From IMG/VR virus record IMGVR_UViG_3300009164_000001, positions 19,557 through 83,556 of that record: DNA of 64,000 nucleotides, one strand, 5' to 3'. The first letter of the stretch is position 1. Each line of letters begins with the position of its first letter. Below are positions 54,091 through 60,326 of this stretch, piece by piece. This DNA comes from a virus. The notes under the pieces were generated by a model, which worked only from the letters and a program-made list of their open reading frames with translations, ran no database searches and was not told where the DNA came from. The translations under genes were made by a program, and so were the position numbers.

Positions 54091-54272
54091 AGTCAGGTGG
54101 CGGAATATCAATCGCGTGCGTGTGAGCTAAATAGAATGGCTAAGACCCATCGCGGGATTGATTTGGTAGACGCTAAGTGAGTTCAAACGTGTCACTGTTT
54201 AATTCAGTGTGTAGGTCGCAGGTAGGATAGTCTGCCACAATGAACGTACAGGTTCGAATCCTGTCCTGACTA
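54091..54272 (+). tRNA. tRNA-Leu-like element with inserts (structure uncertain)
   Basis: AGTCAGG (54091-54097) pairs fully with CCTGACT (54265-54271). T arm ACAGG-TTCGAAT-CCTGT (54248-54264) is perfect. D-arm halves TGGCGGAAT (54098-54106) and TTGGTAGACGC (54163-54173) match bacterial tRNA-Leu but are split by a 56-base insert bounded by ATCAATC/GATTGAT. Two mutually exclusive hairpins follow, with loops containing CAA (54176-54196) and TAA (54193-54209), both Leu anticodons. Total 182 bases, so processing or decay must be assumed. Confidence 0.45.
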
Positions 54273-54537
54273 CGAGGGGTGGTAACCATTTCAACAGCCC
54301 TAATAGATAGGAGGAAAAGCTTTTAGGAAGCAAGTCCAAGTTGATGGCCAAAATGTGGATGGTGACAGACGGGGAAAGACCCGTACATAGTAGAGTAGTG
54401 TATTGGTACATCGGATGGTTATAGCACCGATAGCAAAAAAGCATCTGAACAAGATGTGGTCACTGTAATGGCAGCTACATAAGGGTTCGAATCCCTTCTC
54501 TTCTTCTAATTTTAAATAATAATTAACCCCTAAATTT
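54273..54537 (+). other. Second tRNA-like 3' end and hairpins
   Basis: A perfect T arm AAGGG-TTCGAAT-CCCTT lies at 54481-54497, followed by CTCTTCT (54498-54504). AGGAGGA at 54309-54315 could pair with it (6 of 7, two G-U), about 195 bases apart. Between them are ACGGG-GAAAGA-CCCGT (54369-54384), ATCGG..CCGAT (~54410) and GCATC-TGAACAA-GATGT (54441-54457). No normal tRNA can be drawn. The minus-strand frames here are antisense to tRNA-like DNA. Confidence 0.35.
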
Positions 54538-54762
54538 ATGGCAAAAAAAGAGAAAACAATTAAAAACGAAAAAAGCCACACTTTCAAAGTGACTACGTAT
54601 TCAGATGGTTCAGTATCTATGCAGAGAGAAAACGATGGCTTTACTGCATTGGAACTATTAGGCTATACTGCACATATCCAATTGGATATTCAAGAAAGAC
54701 TTGCAAAGCTTGCTGAACCTGACAGTGTAGAAAGAACAGTTATTATACGTAAAACTAAATAA
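54538..54762 (+). CDS. Small hypothetical protein
   Basis: This is a 74-residue protein with a Lys/Glu-rich N terminus (MAKKEKTIKNEKSHTFKVTT) and a central helix. It ends KTK, with its stop inside the conserved junction AAAACTAAATAACTATG shared by following genes. Unknown function. Confidence 0.6.
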   Translation: MAKKEKTIKNEKSHTFKVTTYSDGSVSMQRENDGFTALELLGYTAHIQLDIQERLAKLAEPDSVERTVIIRKTK

Positions 54763-54764
54763 CT

Positions 54765-54974
54765 ATGATACCAAAAGAAAAAGCAGAAGAGTTGGTAAGC
54801 AAGATGCTTAAAGAAGTAGGCTATGATACAGATTTAGCCTTACCCTGTGCCTTGATAGCAGTAGATGAGATAATGAATGAATTATCTGAAATGAATTATG
54901 GTCTACAATACTTAAATAGAGTGGCGCATTGGCAAGAAGTAAAAGAAGAAATAGAAAATCTAAAAACTAAATAA
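54765..54974 (+). CDS. Small helical protein
   Basis: This is a 69-residue protein (MIPKEKAEELVSKMLKEVGY..). It looks like a short helical protein of a type common in Bacteroidota phages, with the KxKAxELVxKM start and a C-terminal WQEVKEEIENLKTK. The stop again lies in the repeated junction. Function unknown. Confidence 0.65.
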   Translation: MIPKEKAEELVSKMLKEVGYDTDLALPCALIAVDEIMNELSEMNYGLQYLNRVAHWQEVKEEIENLKTK

Positions 54975-54976
54975 CA

Positions 54977-55177
54977 ATGGAAAACCTCACAGTATATTCT
55001 ACAAATGGTAATCTTATTGAACATTCAAAACCTATCGTTACTATTGAGACGGAAGTAGAAATTGCAGGGCAAGGAGAACTACCAATTAAAATAATTGCAG
55101 ATTTTACAGATATTCCTGAGCATAAACATGAGCTGTTTTTTCAAGCATTCAAAATGATGTATAATATTAAACTTTAA
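54977..55177 (+). CDS. Small hypothetical protein
   Basis: This is a 66-residue beta-rich protein (MENLTVYSTNGNLIEHSKPI..). It starts 2 bases after the previous stop within the conserved junction. No motif recognised. Confidence 0.55.
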   Translation: MENLTVYSTNGNLIEHSKPIVTIETEVEIAGQGELPIKIIADFTDIPEHKHELFFQAFKMMYNIKL

Positions 55178-55189
55178 AACTAAATAACT

Positions 55190-55360
55190 ATGGAAAAAAA
55201 GTATGTAGTAAAAGATTTTTTAACAAATCAATATTGGTCTGTTAATTCCGAATGGGATAATGAATTTGAAGCAAGATTCTTCCATTCAATTGAAGATGCT
55301 CAAGGCTTCATTAAGCATAAAGATGGTCAATTTGTAATAGAAACAATTTACATAATTTAA
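55190..55360 (+). CDS. Small hypothetical protein (56 residues)
   Basis: The frame starts ATG at 55190 in the third copy of the junction motif. It reads MEKKYVVKDFLTNQYWSVNS and ends ETIYII. It looks like a compact domain with SIEDAQGFI, a helix-start motif. Unknown function. Confidence 0.55.
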   Translation: MEKKYVVKDFLTNQYWSVNSEWDNEFEARFFHSIEDAQGFIKHKDGQFVIETIYII

Positions 55361-55372
55361 AACCGAATAAAG

Positions 55373-55414
55373 ATGGAAAAGAAACAAACTGCGGTTGAAT
55401 GGATTAAAAAATAA
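55373..55414 (+). pseudogene. Truncated remnant of a small early gene
   Basis: ATG at 55373 in the fourth, diverged junction opens MEKKQTAVEWIKK then stops. The start KQTAVEW is a common opening of ~80-residue helical proteins in Bacteroidota phages, so this appears to be a deleted or truncated copy. It may also be a random short frame. Confidence 0.4.
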
Positions 55415-55444
55415 AATTATAGAAATGAAAAAACAAAATTGTAT

Positions 55445-55570
55445 ATGTATCAGATAGTTGTTTGGAATATCAAGGACATAATAGGACTAAGTCTTTTAGG
55501 CCTAATAATAGTTGTTGTTGCAATACTACTGCTAATTGCTAAAATCAAAGGAGGTAACAATGACAATTAA
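55445..55570 (+). CDS. Small single-span membrane protein (41 residues)
   Basis: The frame reads MYQIVVWNIKDIIGLSLLGL, then IIVVVAILLLIAKIKGGNND, ending N. One apolar helix spans about 11-32. It overlaps the next gene by 11 bases, and its KGGN codons contain that gene's Shine-Dalgarno site. Confidence 0.5.
   Translation: MYQIVVWNIKDIIGLSLLGLIIVVVAILLLIAKIKGGNNDN
55547..55555 (+). promoter_or_regulatory. Unusual strong Shine-Dalgarno site
   Basis: AAAGGAGGT lies 4 bases before the ATG at 55560. This perfect site is rare here because Bacteroidota genes seldom use Shine-Dalgarno initiation. It also decides the start of the 78-residue gene. It overlaps the coding end of the membrane gene, so coincidence is possible. 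Confidence 0.45.
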
Positions 55571-55796
55571 ACAATGGCTTAGTAATGCCTTTTACGATGA
55601 AGATGGACAATACTTATGGGCTAAACATTCTGATGGTAACCAACTGATTGGTGAAGTTAGAGGTTGGGGTGCATTACAACATGAGTTCAAAACTGAAGAG
55701 GAAGCAGAAGCATTTCAAGATGAGGTAGGTAAGTTTATTGCAGATGCTATTAATGAAAAAGTACAAAGAGATTTAGGAGGTCAAGATGAAAATTAA
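55560..55796 (+). CDS. Small hypothetical protein
   Basis: This is a 78-residue protein (MTIKQWLSNAFYDEDGQYLW..), with DGNQLIGEVRGWGALQ and a helical C terminus. Start chosen at 55560 for the Shine-Dalgarno site. Acidic; the pattern recalls small phage proteins with a beta hairpin followed by a helix. Unknown. Confidence 0.55.
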   Translation: MTIKQWLSNAFYDEDGQYLWAKHSDGNQLIGEVRGWGALQHEFKTEEEAEAFQDEVGKFIADAINEKVQRDLGGQDEN

Positions 55797-55802
55797 TCAG
55801 CT

Positions 55803-56009
55803 ATGGGTTATATGAAGTGGGTAAAAGGCCTGATGGATACAGGTCGGCACACAATTCTTCGTGAGAAATACGATGAAGCAATTAAGTGTGAGTTTAAACG
55901 AATAGAATTTGACAATTCTAATCTTGATGTTACATTTGTAGGTCACGTTCTTGACTTTATTGACAAGAATGATGATGCTCATACAGCAACAAGACATGAA
56001 AAGCTCTGA
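55803..56009 (+). CDS. Small hypothetical protein
   Basis: This is a 68-residue protein (MGYMKWVKGLMDTGRHTILR..). Its 3' part contains a full promoter (55908-55938) for the polymerase gene, whose ATG lies 14 bases inside its end. Function unknown. Confidence 0.5.
   Translation: MGYMKWVKGLMDTGRHTILREKYDEAIKCEFKRIEFDNSNLDVTFVGHVLDFIDKNDDAHTATRHEKL
55908..55938 (+). promoter_or_regulatory. Full-consensus promoter before the DNA polymerase gene
   Basis: TTTG (55908-55911), 19 bases, TACATTTG (55931-55938). Transcription would start near 55944, about 50 bases before the polymerase ATG. Confidence 0.6.
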
Positions 56010-57912
56010 TTCTATCTATGTAGTTAATGGTAAAGATAATCTCTTTGATCACCCATTGAATTCATGTACAATGCAGGAATGTGTAACGTATTTGCAATCT
56101 ATCCCCTTAATTGCAGTAGATACTGAGACCGAAGGTTTCGACTTCACAGGCAAACGATTGTTAATGATTCAAGTTGGGGATAAAGACAAGCAGTTTGTCA
56201 TTGATTACAGAGTAACTAGTAAACAAGACATAGCATTGTTGAAATCTGTTTTAGAAGATGATTCTAAAATTAAGATACTTCATAATGCTAAGTTTGATTA
56301 CAAGTTCCTCAAGTTCTATTGTAATATCAGCCTTAATAATGTGTACGACACATTCTTGGTGGAGAAGATATTACACTGTGGTAAGGACGATTATGGTTTT
56401 GCTCTTGGCAAGCTTACTCAAAGGTATTTAAACGTCACTCTCAATAAAGAAGTACGTAACAGATTCGTAGACCTTGGTAGTAATCCATTCACTGTTGATC
56501 AAATGGTGTATGGTGCTAAAGATGTAGAATATCTAATCGATATCTATCACAAACAACAGCCTGATATCGAGCTTAAGAGACTACGAAGTGTAGTTAGGCT
56601 TGAGAATGAAGCTGTTGTAGTTTTCTCTGAGATTGAGTATGAAGGATTAATCCTTGATACTGATGCTTGGCAAAAACTTGCAGTCAGAAACAAAGCCATG
56701 TCTATTCAGCTTGAGAAAGAGCTGGACAAGTCATTGGTTGCTGATGAAAGGTTTACGAAATACAAGGCACAAAAGCAGTTGGATATGTTTACTGCTGTAG
56801 AAGATTTGAAAGAGTCTACAGTTAAGTGGTCGTCCCCAACTCAAGTGGTTAAGATTTTCAGACAGTTAGTACCTGAGCTTGAGAATGCTAATGGTAAGAA
56901 GCTTGCACCTTATAGGTTTAAGCATGCTCTTATCGATGAGTATATCAAGTATAAGGAGAAGGATAAGTTATCATCTGCATTTGGAGATAACTTCTACACA
57001 TTCCTTAGTGCTGACAAGAAAGTTAGAACGAATTTCACACAAATCCTGGACACAGGTCGTGTTAGTAGTTCTGAGCCCAATATGCAACAAATACCTGCTA
57101 CTAACGAGTACAGAAATTGCTTTGTGGCCCCTGAAGGTTATGTGTTTGTATCTAGTGACTACTCATCACAAGAACTAAATGTAATAGCATATGGTTCTCA
57201 AGATCCTGTGTTTCTAAAAGCTCTCGAAAATAATGAAGACTTGCACTCAGTATGTGCAGAGTTAGTATTCGGAGAAGTATGGAAGAATGCAGCAGAAGAG
57301 GATTGTGCCTATTACAAAACGAAAGAGAAGTGTGACTGTAAAACTCACAAGAAATTAAGAACTCAAGTTAAGACAATCAATTTTGGATTGGCTTACGGTA
57401 TGGGGCCTAAGAAGTTATCTGAAACAATCAATTGCTCTACAAAAGAAGCAAAGGATTTGATTACTAAGTACTTCAAAGCTTTCCCTAAAATTGAGGCATT
57501 CTTAAGTGGTCTTGGTGAGTTTGGAAAGAAACACGGTTACATTGAGACTTTCCCCCCATTCAAGAGGAAGAGGTGGTTTAACAGTTGGACTCCAAAGATG
57601 TACAGTGATAAAGATAGCTTTATGGAACTGGGATCAATTGAGAGAGCATCTAAGAACACACCGATTCAAGGCAGTTCAGCTGATATGACTAAGCTTGCAT
57701 TAGTTCTCATTTACAGGTGTATCAGGGAAAACAATTTACCTGTTAAAATAATCATGACCGTTCATGATCAGATTGACACAGTTTGCCCAAGAGATTATGC
57801 AGATGAATGGAAACTACAAATGACTGAGCTTATGAATACAGCAGCTGAAGTTGTTATTAAGAATGGATTGTTGAAAGCAGAAACATCAATTACTAACGTA
57901 TGGAGCAAGTAG
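55996..57912 (+). CDS. polA: Family A DNA polymerase with 3'-5' exonuclease domain
   Basis: This is a 638-residue protein from ATG 55996; a TTG start 15 codons earlier is less likely. The exonuclease (DEDD) has VDTETEG (~42), LHNAKFDYKF (~96) and YGAKDVEYL (~172). The polymerase has motif A SSDYSSQEL (~386), motif B KTINFGLAYG (~459) and motif C TVHDQID (~588). Motif C is usually HDE; here the Glu is Gln. It lacks a 5' nuclease domain. It replicates the phage genome. It is preceded by a full-consensus promoter and overlaps the next gene by 13 bases. Confidence 0.9.
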   Translation: MKSSDSIYVVNGKDNLFDHPLNSCTMQECVTYLQSIPLIAVDTETEGFDFTGKRLLMIQVGDKDKQFVIDYRVTSKQDIALLKSVLEDDSKIKILHNAKFDYKFLKFYCNISLNNVYDTFLVEKILHCGKDDYGFALGKLTQRYLNVTLNKEVRNRFVDLGSNPFTVDQMVYGAKDVEYLIDIYHKQQPDIELKRLRSVVRLENEAVVVFSEIEYEGLILDTDAWQKLAVRNKAMSIQLEKELDKSLVADERFTKYKAQKQLDMFTAVEDLKESTVKWSSPTQVVKIFRQLVPELENANGKKLAPYRFKHALIDEYIKYKEKDKLSSAFGDNFYTFLSADKKVRTNFTQILDTGRVSSSEPNMQQIPATNEYRNCFVAPEGYVFVSSDYSSQELNVIAYGSQDPVFLKALENNEDLHSVCAELVFGEVWKNAAEEDCAYYKTKEKCDCKTHKKLRTQVKTINFGLAYGMGPKKLSETINCSTKEAKDLITKYFKAFPKIEAFLSGLGEFGKKHGYIETFPPFKRKRWFNSWTPKMYSDKDSFMELGSIERASKNTPIQGSSADMTKLALVLIYRCIRENNLPVKIIMTVHDQIDTVCPRDYADEWKLQMTELMNTAAEVVIKNGLLKAETSITNVWSK

Positions 57913-58253
57913 AAAGAGAAAAAATTCAAGTACTAACATTATTAATGTGGTTACAAACTGCTGTTTATGCTGCAGATGAATGTCAAGAGATTAAATGGTT
58001 TAATACTAAACGTAGTAAGCAACTATTAAAAGCAACTGTAGACACTATTCTGAAAGAACATGGTAAAGTCTTCATGAGTTTATGGGATACTGACGGGGTT
58101 CAAATGCCAGAAGTTACCAGAGCTATTGAAGAATTCACTAAACTCTTATCTACTACTGACTATTACAAACTGCCTGAGGTATCAGCTCTTATCAGAGCTT
58201 ATCAAGCAGGAGAATTCGAAGAAACTTTTAATCCTATAAAAAATGAACATTGA
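57900..58253 (+). CDS. Hypothetical early protein
   Basis: This is a 117-residue helical protein (MEQVEREKIQVLTLLMWLQT..), starting 13 bases inside the polymerase end. KEHGKVFMSLWDTDG and EVTRAIEEFTKLLST suggest amphipathic helices. Perhaps a polymerase accessory; unknown. Confidence 0.55.
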   Translation: MEQVEREKIQVLTLLMWLQTAVYAADECQEIKWFNTKRSKQLLKATVDTILKEHGKVFMSLWDTDGVQMPEVTRAIEEFTKLLSTTDYYKLPEVSALIRAYQAGEFEETFNPIKNEH

Positions 58254-58569
58254 TAAGCTAATAGCTGAGGCATACGACTCAATGATGAGAACTAAAGGTA
58301 GAGAACATGCCCCTACTTCAGCTGAGATACAAGCATGGATAGATAAAAAGAAATCTACTGTAGAAATAAGTAATCGTAAAGCTATATTCTCAGAGCTTGC
58401 TCACTATGACCATCTTAGTAAACCTGATGACTTCATAGAGGTAACAGAGTGGTCTAATGGAGAAGGTTATGATGTAGAGATTGCTACCTCACTTGGTTCT
58501 AGATTCCAGTTAACACATGGGCAGTATGCTGCACTAAAAGATTTAATTACTAAATTAGAAACACAATGA
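58243..58569 (+). CDS. Hypothetical early protein
   Basis: This is a 108-residue protein (MNIDKLIAEAYDSMMRTKGR..), overlapping the previous gene by 11 bases. The second half reads like a small beta-rich domain (FIEVTEWSNGEGYDVEIATS). Unknown function. Confidence 0.55.
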   Translation: MNIDKLIAEAYDSMMRTKGREHAPTSAEIQAWIDKKKSTVEISNRKAIFSELAHYDHLSKPDDFIEVTEWSNGEGYDVEIATSLGSRFQLTHGQYAALKDLITKLETQ

Positions 58570-58805
58570 ACAGTAACTTACCAGCAGGGGCAGAAAATGA
58601 CCCTAACCAACCATGGGATACTTCAGAGAAGTATTGCCGTGTTTGTGAATCTGATTCTATTGGAGATCTAGTTGATACATATTTAGCAGAACACCCTAAC
58701 TGTGAAGATTGGGATGCTGCTTATGAGAAGCTAGAAGAAAATGAACAGATTGGATTATGTAGACATTGTCATTGGGAAGAAATGGGGGAATGGGACAATG
58801 ATTAA
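58566..58805 (+). CDS. Small zinc-finger-like protein
   Basis: This is a 79-residue acidic protein with CRVCES (~20) and CRHCHWEE (~64), two CxxC pairs about 45 residues apart, probably binding one zinc ion. The stop overlaps the next start region. Possibly a nucleic-acid or protein-binding regulator. Confidence 0.55.
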   Translation: MNSNLPAGAENDPNQPWDTSEKYCRVCESDSIGDLVDTYLAEHPNCEDWDAAYEKLEENEQIGLCRHCHWEEMGEWDND

Positions 58806-59094
58806 TCCAGATAAAATCCAATTAATAGTAAAGCATCTTATAGATAAGATGTTTGAATGTGCTAATCTTGATGTTAAGTATGAGGATTTACTAGATCGTA
58901 AAGACGACTGGTATGCCCAGTATACAATAACACAGGAGCAGTATGAGGTATGGAGAGACTACTCCATTAAGTACATCAAGAAAGAAAAGAAAGTACCAAT
59001 GAAGTATGCTGAACGAGAGTTTGCATGGTTCAATCTTTCTTACGGGCTAAAAGTGGAGCAGCCTGAGCCTCCCGAAACAGATAACATAAATTAA
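58798..59094 (+). CDS. Hypothetical early protein
   Basis: This is a 98-residue protein starting MINPDKIQLIVKHLIDKMFE at 58798, where ATG overlaps the previous stop; an upstream ATG would overlap 60 more bases. A helical start then TITQEQYEVWRDYSIKYIKK, then an aromatic end. Unknown. Confidence 0.55.
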   Translation: MINPDKIQLIVKHLIDKMFECANLDVKYEDLLDRKDDWYAQYTITQEQYEVWRDYSIKYIKKEKKVPMKYAEREFAWFNLSYGLKVEQPEPPETDNIN

Positions 59095-59095
59095 C

Positions 59096-59266
59096 GTGAA
59101 AAAGTTATTCATTCTTATACTTGTGTTTGCTTCATGTAAGCAGGCACCAGTAAACATTACAGTTCATTGTCCAGAAACAAAGGATACAACGAAACTGTTT
59201 GACTTAGAGACTGTAGGTACTACAACAGATCCAACAGAAGAAGAACTTAATCAATTAAACAATTAA
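59096..59266 (+). CDS. Small lipoprotein with GTG start (56 residues)
   Basis: GTG at 59096 opens (M)KKLFILILVFASCKQAPVN, with lipobox FASC. The rest is a short acidic domain ending EELNQLNN. It lies one base after the previous stop. A second early lipoprotein in the window; envelope role likely. Confidence 0.6.
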   Translation: MKKLFILILVFASCKQAPVNITVHCPETKDTTKLFDLETVGTTTDPTEEELNQLNN

Positions 59267-59272
59267 AACAAA

Positions 59273-59575
59273 ATGGTTATAACAATCGTAATTTTATCAA
59301 TAATAGTTGTAATACTATTATTTGTTGTTCTTATTGCATCTCATGCAACTCAAAGACTTATCAGAGAGATTAAGTACCAAGAAGACATCATTGAAGCTAA
59401 GAATGAGGCTTTATCGTATTATGTAGAAGCTTATCAAGAGAAGTTTGATGACTTAATGAATCTTAAAGTTGCTATAGCTAAGAAGAAACCTGTTGGCCGA
59501 CCTAAAGGTTCTAAGAACAAGGTTACTAAACCTAAGTTCGATAAGGTTAAGTTCAACGACAAATACGGGAAGTAA
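59273..59575 (+). CDS. Membrane-anchored protein with AT-hook-like tail
   Basis: This is a 100-residue protein. An N-terminal membrane helix (VITIVILSIIVVILLFVVLI) is followed by a coiled coil and a basic tail with GRPKGSKNK, an AT-hook-like sequence. It could tether DNA at the membrane. Its stop overlaps the next gene (TAATG). Confidence 0.6.
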   Translation: MVITIVILSIIVVILLFVVLIASHATQRLIREIKYQEDIIEAKNEALSYYVEAYQEKFDDLMNLKVAIAKKKPVGRPKGSKNKVTKPKFDKVKFNDKYGK

Positions 59576-59760
59576 TGCCGGATCTGTCAATGTGTAAAGG
59601 GGTTAATTGCCCCCTTGCCTTTAACTGTTACAGGTTTACAGCTAAGGCTAATCCTTATCGACAGTCTTATATGACTGAAACTCCATGGAATGAGGAGAAA
59701 AAGGAATGTGAATATTATTTACCAAACGAAAAGATTAAAGTTAAATCAGATGACAAATGA
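59575..59760 (+). CDS. Small Cys-rich protein
   Basis: This is a 61-residue protein with CKGVNCPLAFNC (~7-18) and a later ECEYY, four Cys. This layout recurs in small Bacteroidota phage proteins and may bind zinc. It is coupled to both neighbours by overlaps. Confidence 0.6.
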   Translation: MPDLSMCKGVNCPLAFNCYRFTAKANPYRQSYMTETPWNEEKKECEYYLPNEKIKVKSDDK

Positions 59761-60326
59761 TCAAGAAAAAAAAGAAAGTAAAACAGATTTACTCAACAAG
59801 AAGGAAGAACCAAATCTTAGCTATGATAGAAGCTTCACGGGATTCCTCGATAAGCTTTACGAAGTCACGAGACCCACTGGATATAGCAGAGATGATGCTG
59901 AAGATAGTGGAGCATCTCTTTGCAATTCCGAGAGCTGAGTTCTTAACTAACAGTAGACTTAGAGATCATGTAGTTAGACGTTGTTTAGTTGCTAATCTTG
60001 TTCTTACTTATACAGATCTTAGAGATGCAGCTATTGGTAGTATTATCACTCGTGATAGAACTTCTGCTTTGCATATGTTTAGGCTCCATGATGACTTAAT
60101 GATTGTAGACAAAACTTACAAGGATTGGTTTGAGAGAGCTTCTAGTTTGTATGCAAGAGCTAATTTTATTCCTCACATTGATGATGTCACAATGGATAGC
60201 ATTATCGAGAGAATAATCAAGCTTAATGAAGAAGTAGAAACTCTTAATGGAATGCTAGGTAACCTATTAGTTAACGTAAAATCTAAAGACAATGTCACAA
60301 GTACAGAACAAGCTCTTACTGATTAA
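59757..60326 (+). CDS. Hypothetical early protein, helical
   Basis: This is a 189-residue protein with a Lys-rich start (MIKKKKKVKQIYSTRRKNQI). The rest is helical with ARANFIPHIDDV and a C-terminal coiled coil (MDSIIERIIKLNEEVETLN). It overlaps both neighbours. May be a replication accessory; not recognised. Confidence 0.55.
   Translation: MIKKKKKVKQIYSTRRKNQILAMIEASRDSSISFTKSRDPLDIAEMMLKIVEHLFAIPRAEFLTNSRLRDHVVRRCLVANLVLTYTDLRDAAIGSIITRDRTSALHMFRLHDDLMIVDKTYKDWFERASSLYARANFIPHIDDVTMDSIIERIIKLNEEVETLNGMLGNLLVNVKSKDNVTSTEQALTD

Noticed and set aside
53810-54272. Group I intron in the tRNA-like element
   Set aside because: A P3-P7 core could not be found; the extra bases are split over several places instead of one intron.
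54309-54504. tmRNA as an explanation of the second tRNA-like end
   Set aside because: No GGGG-type 5' start, no tag frame, and only about 195 bases long.
54199-54587. Minus-strand frames over the tRNA-like tract
   Set aside because: Their GFEP stretches are the antisense translation of the GGTTCGAATCC T-arm, a common annotation artefact.
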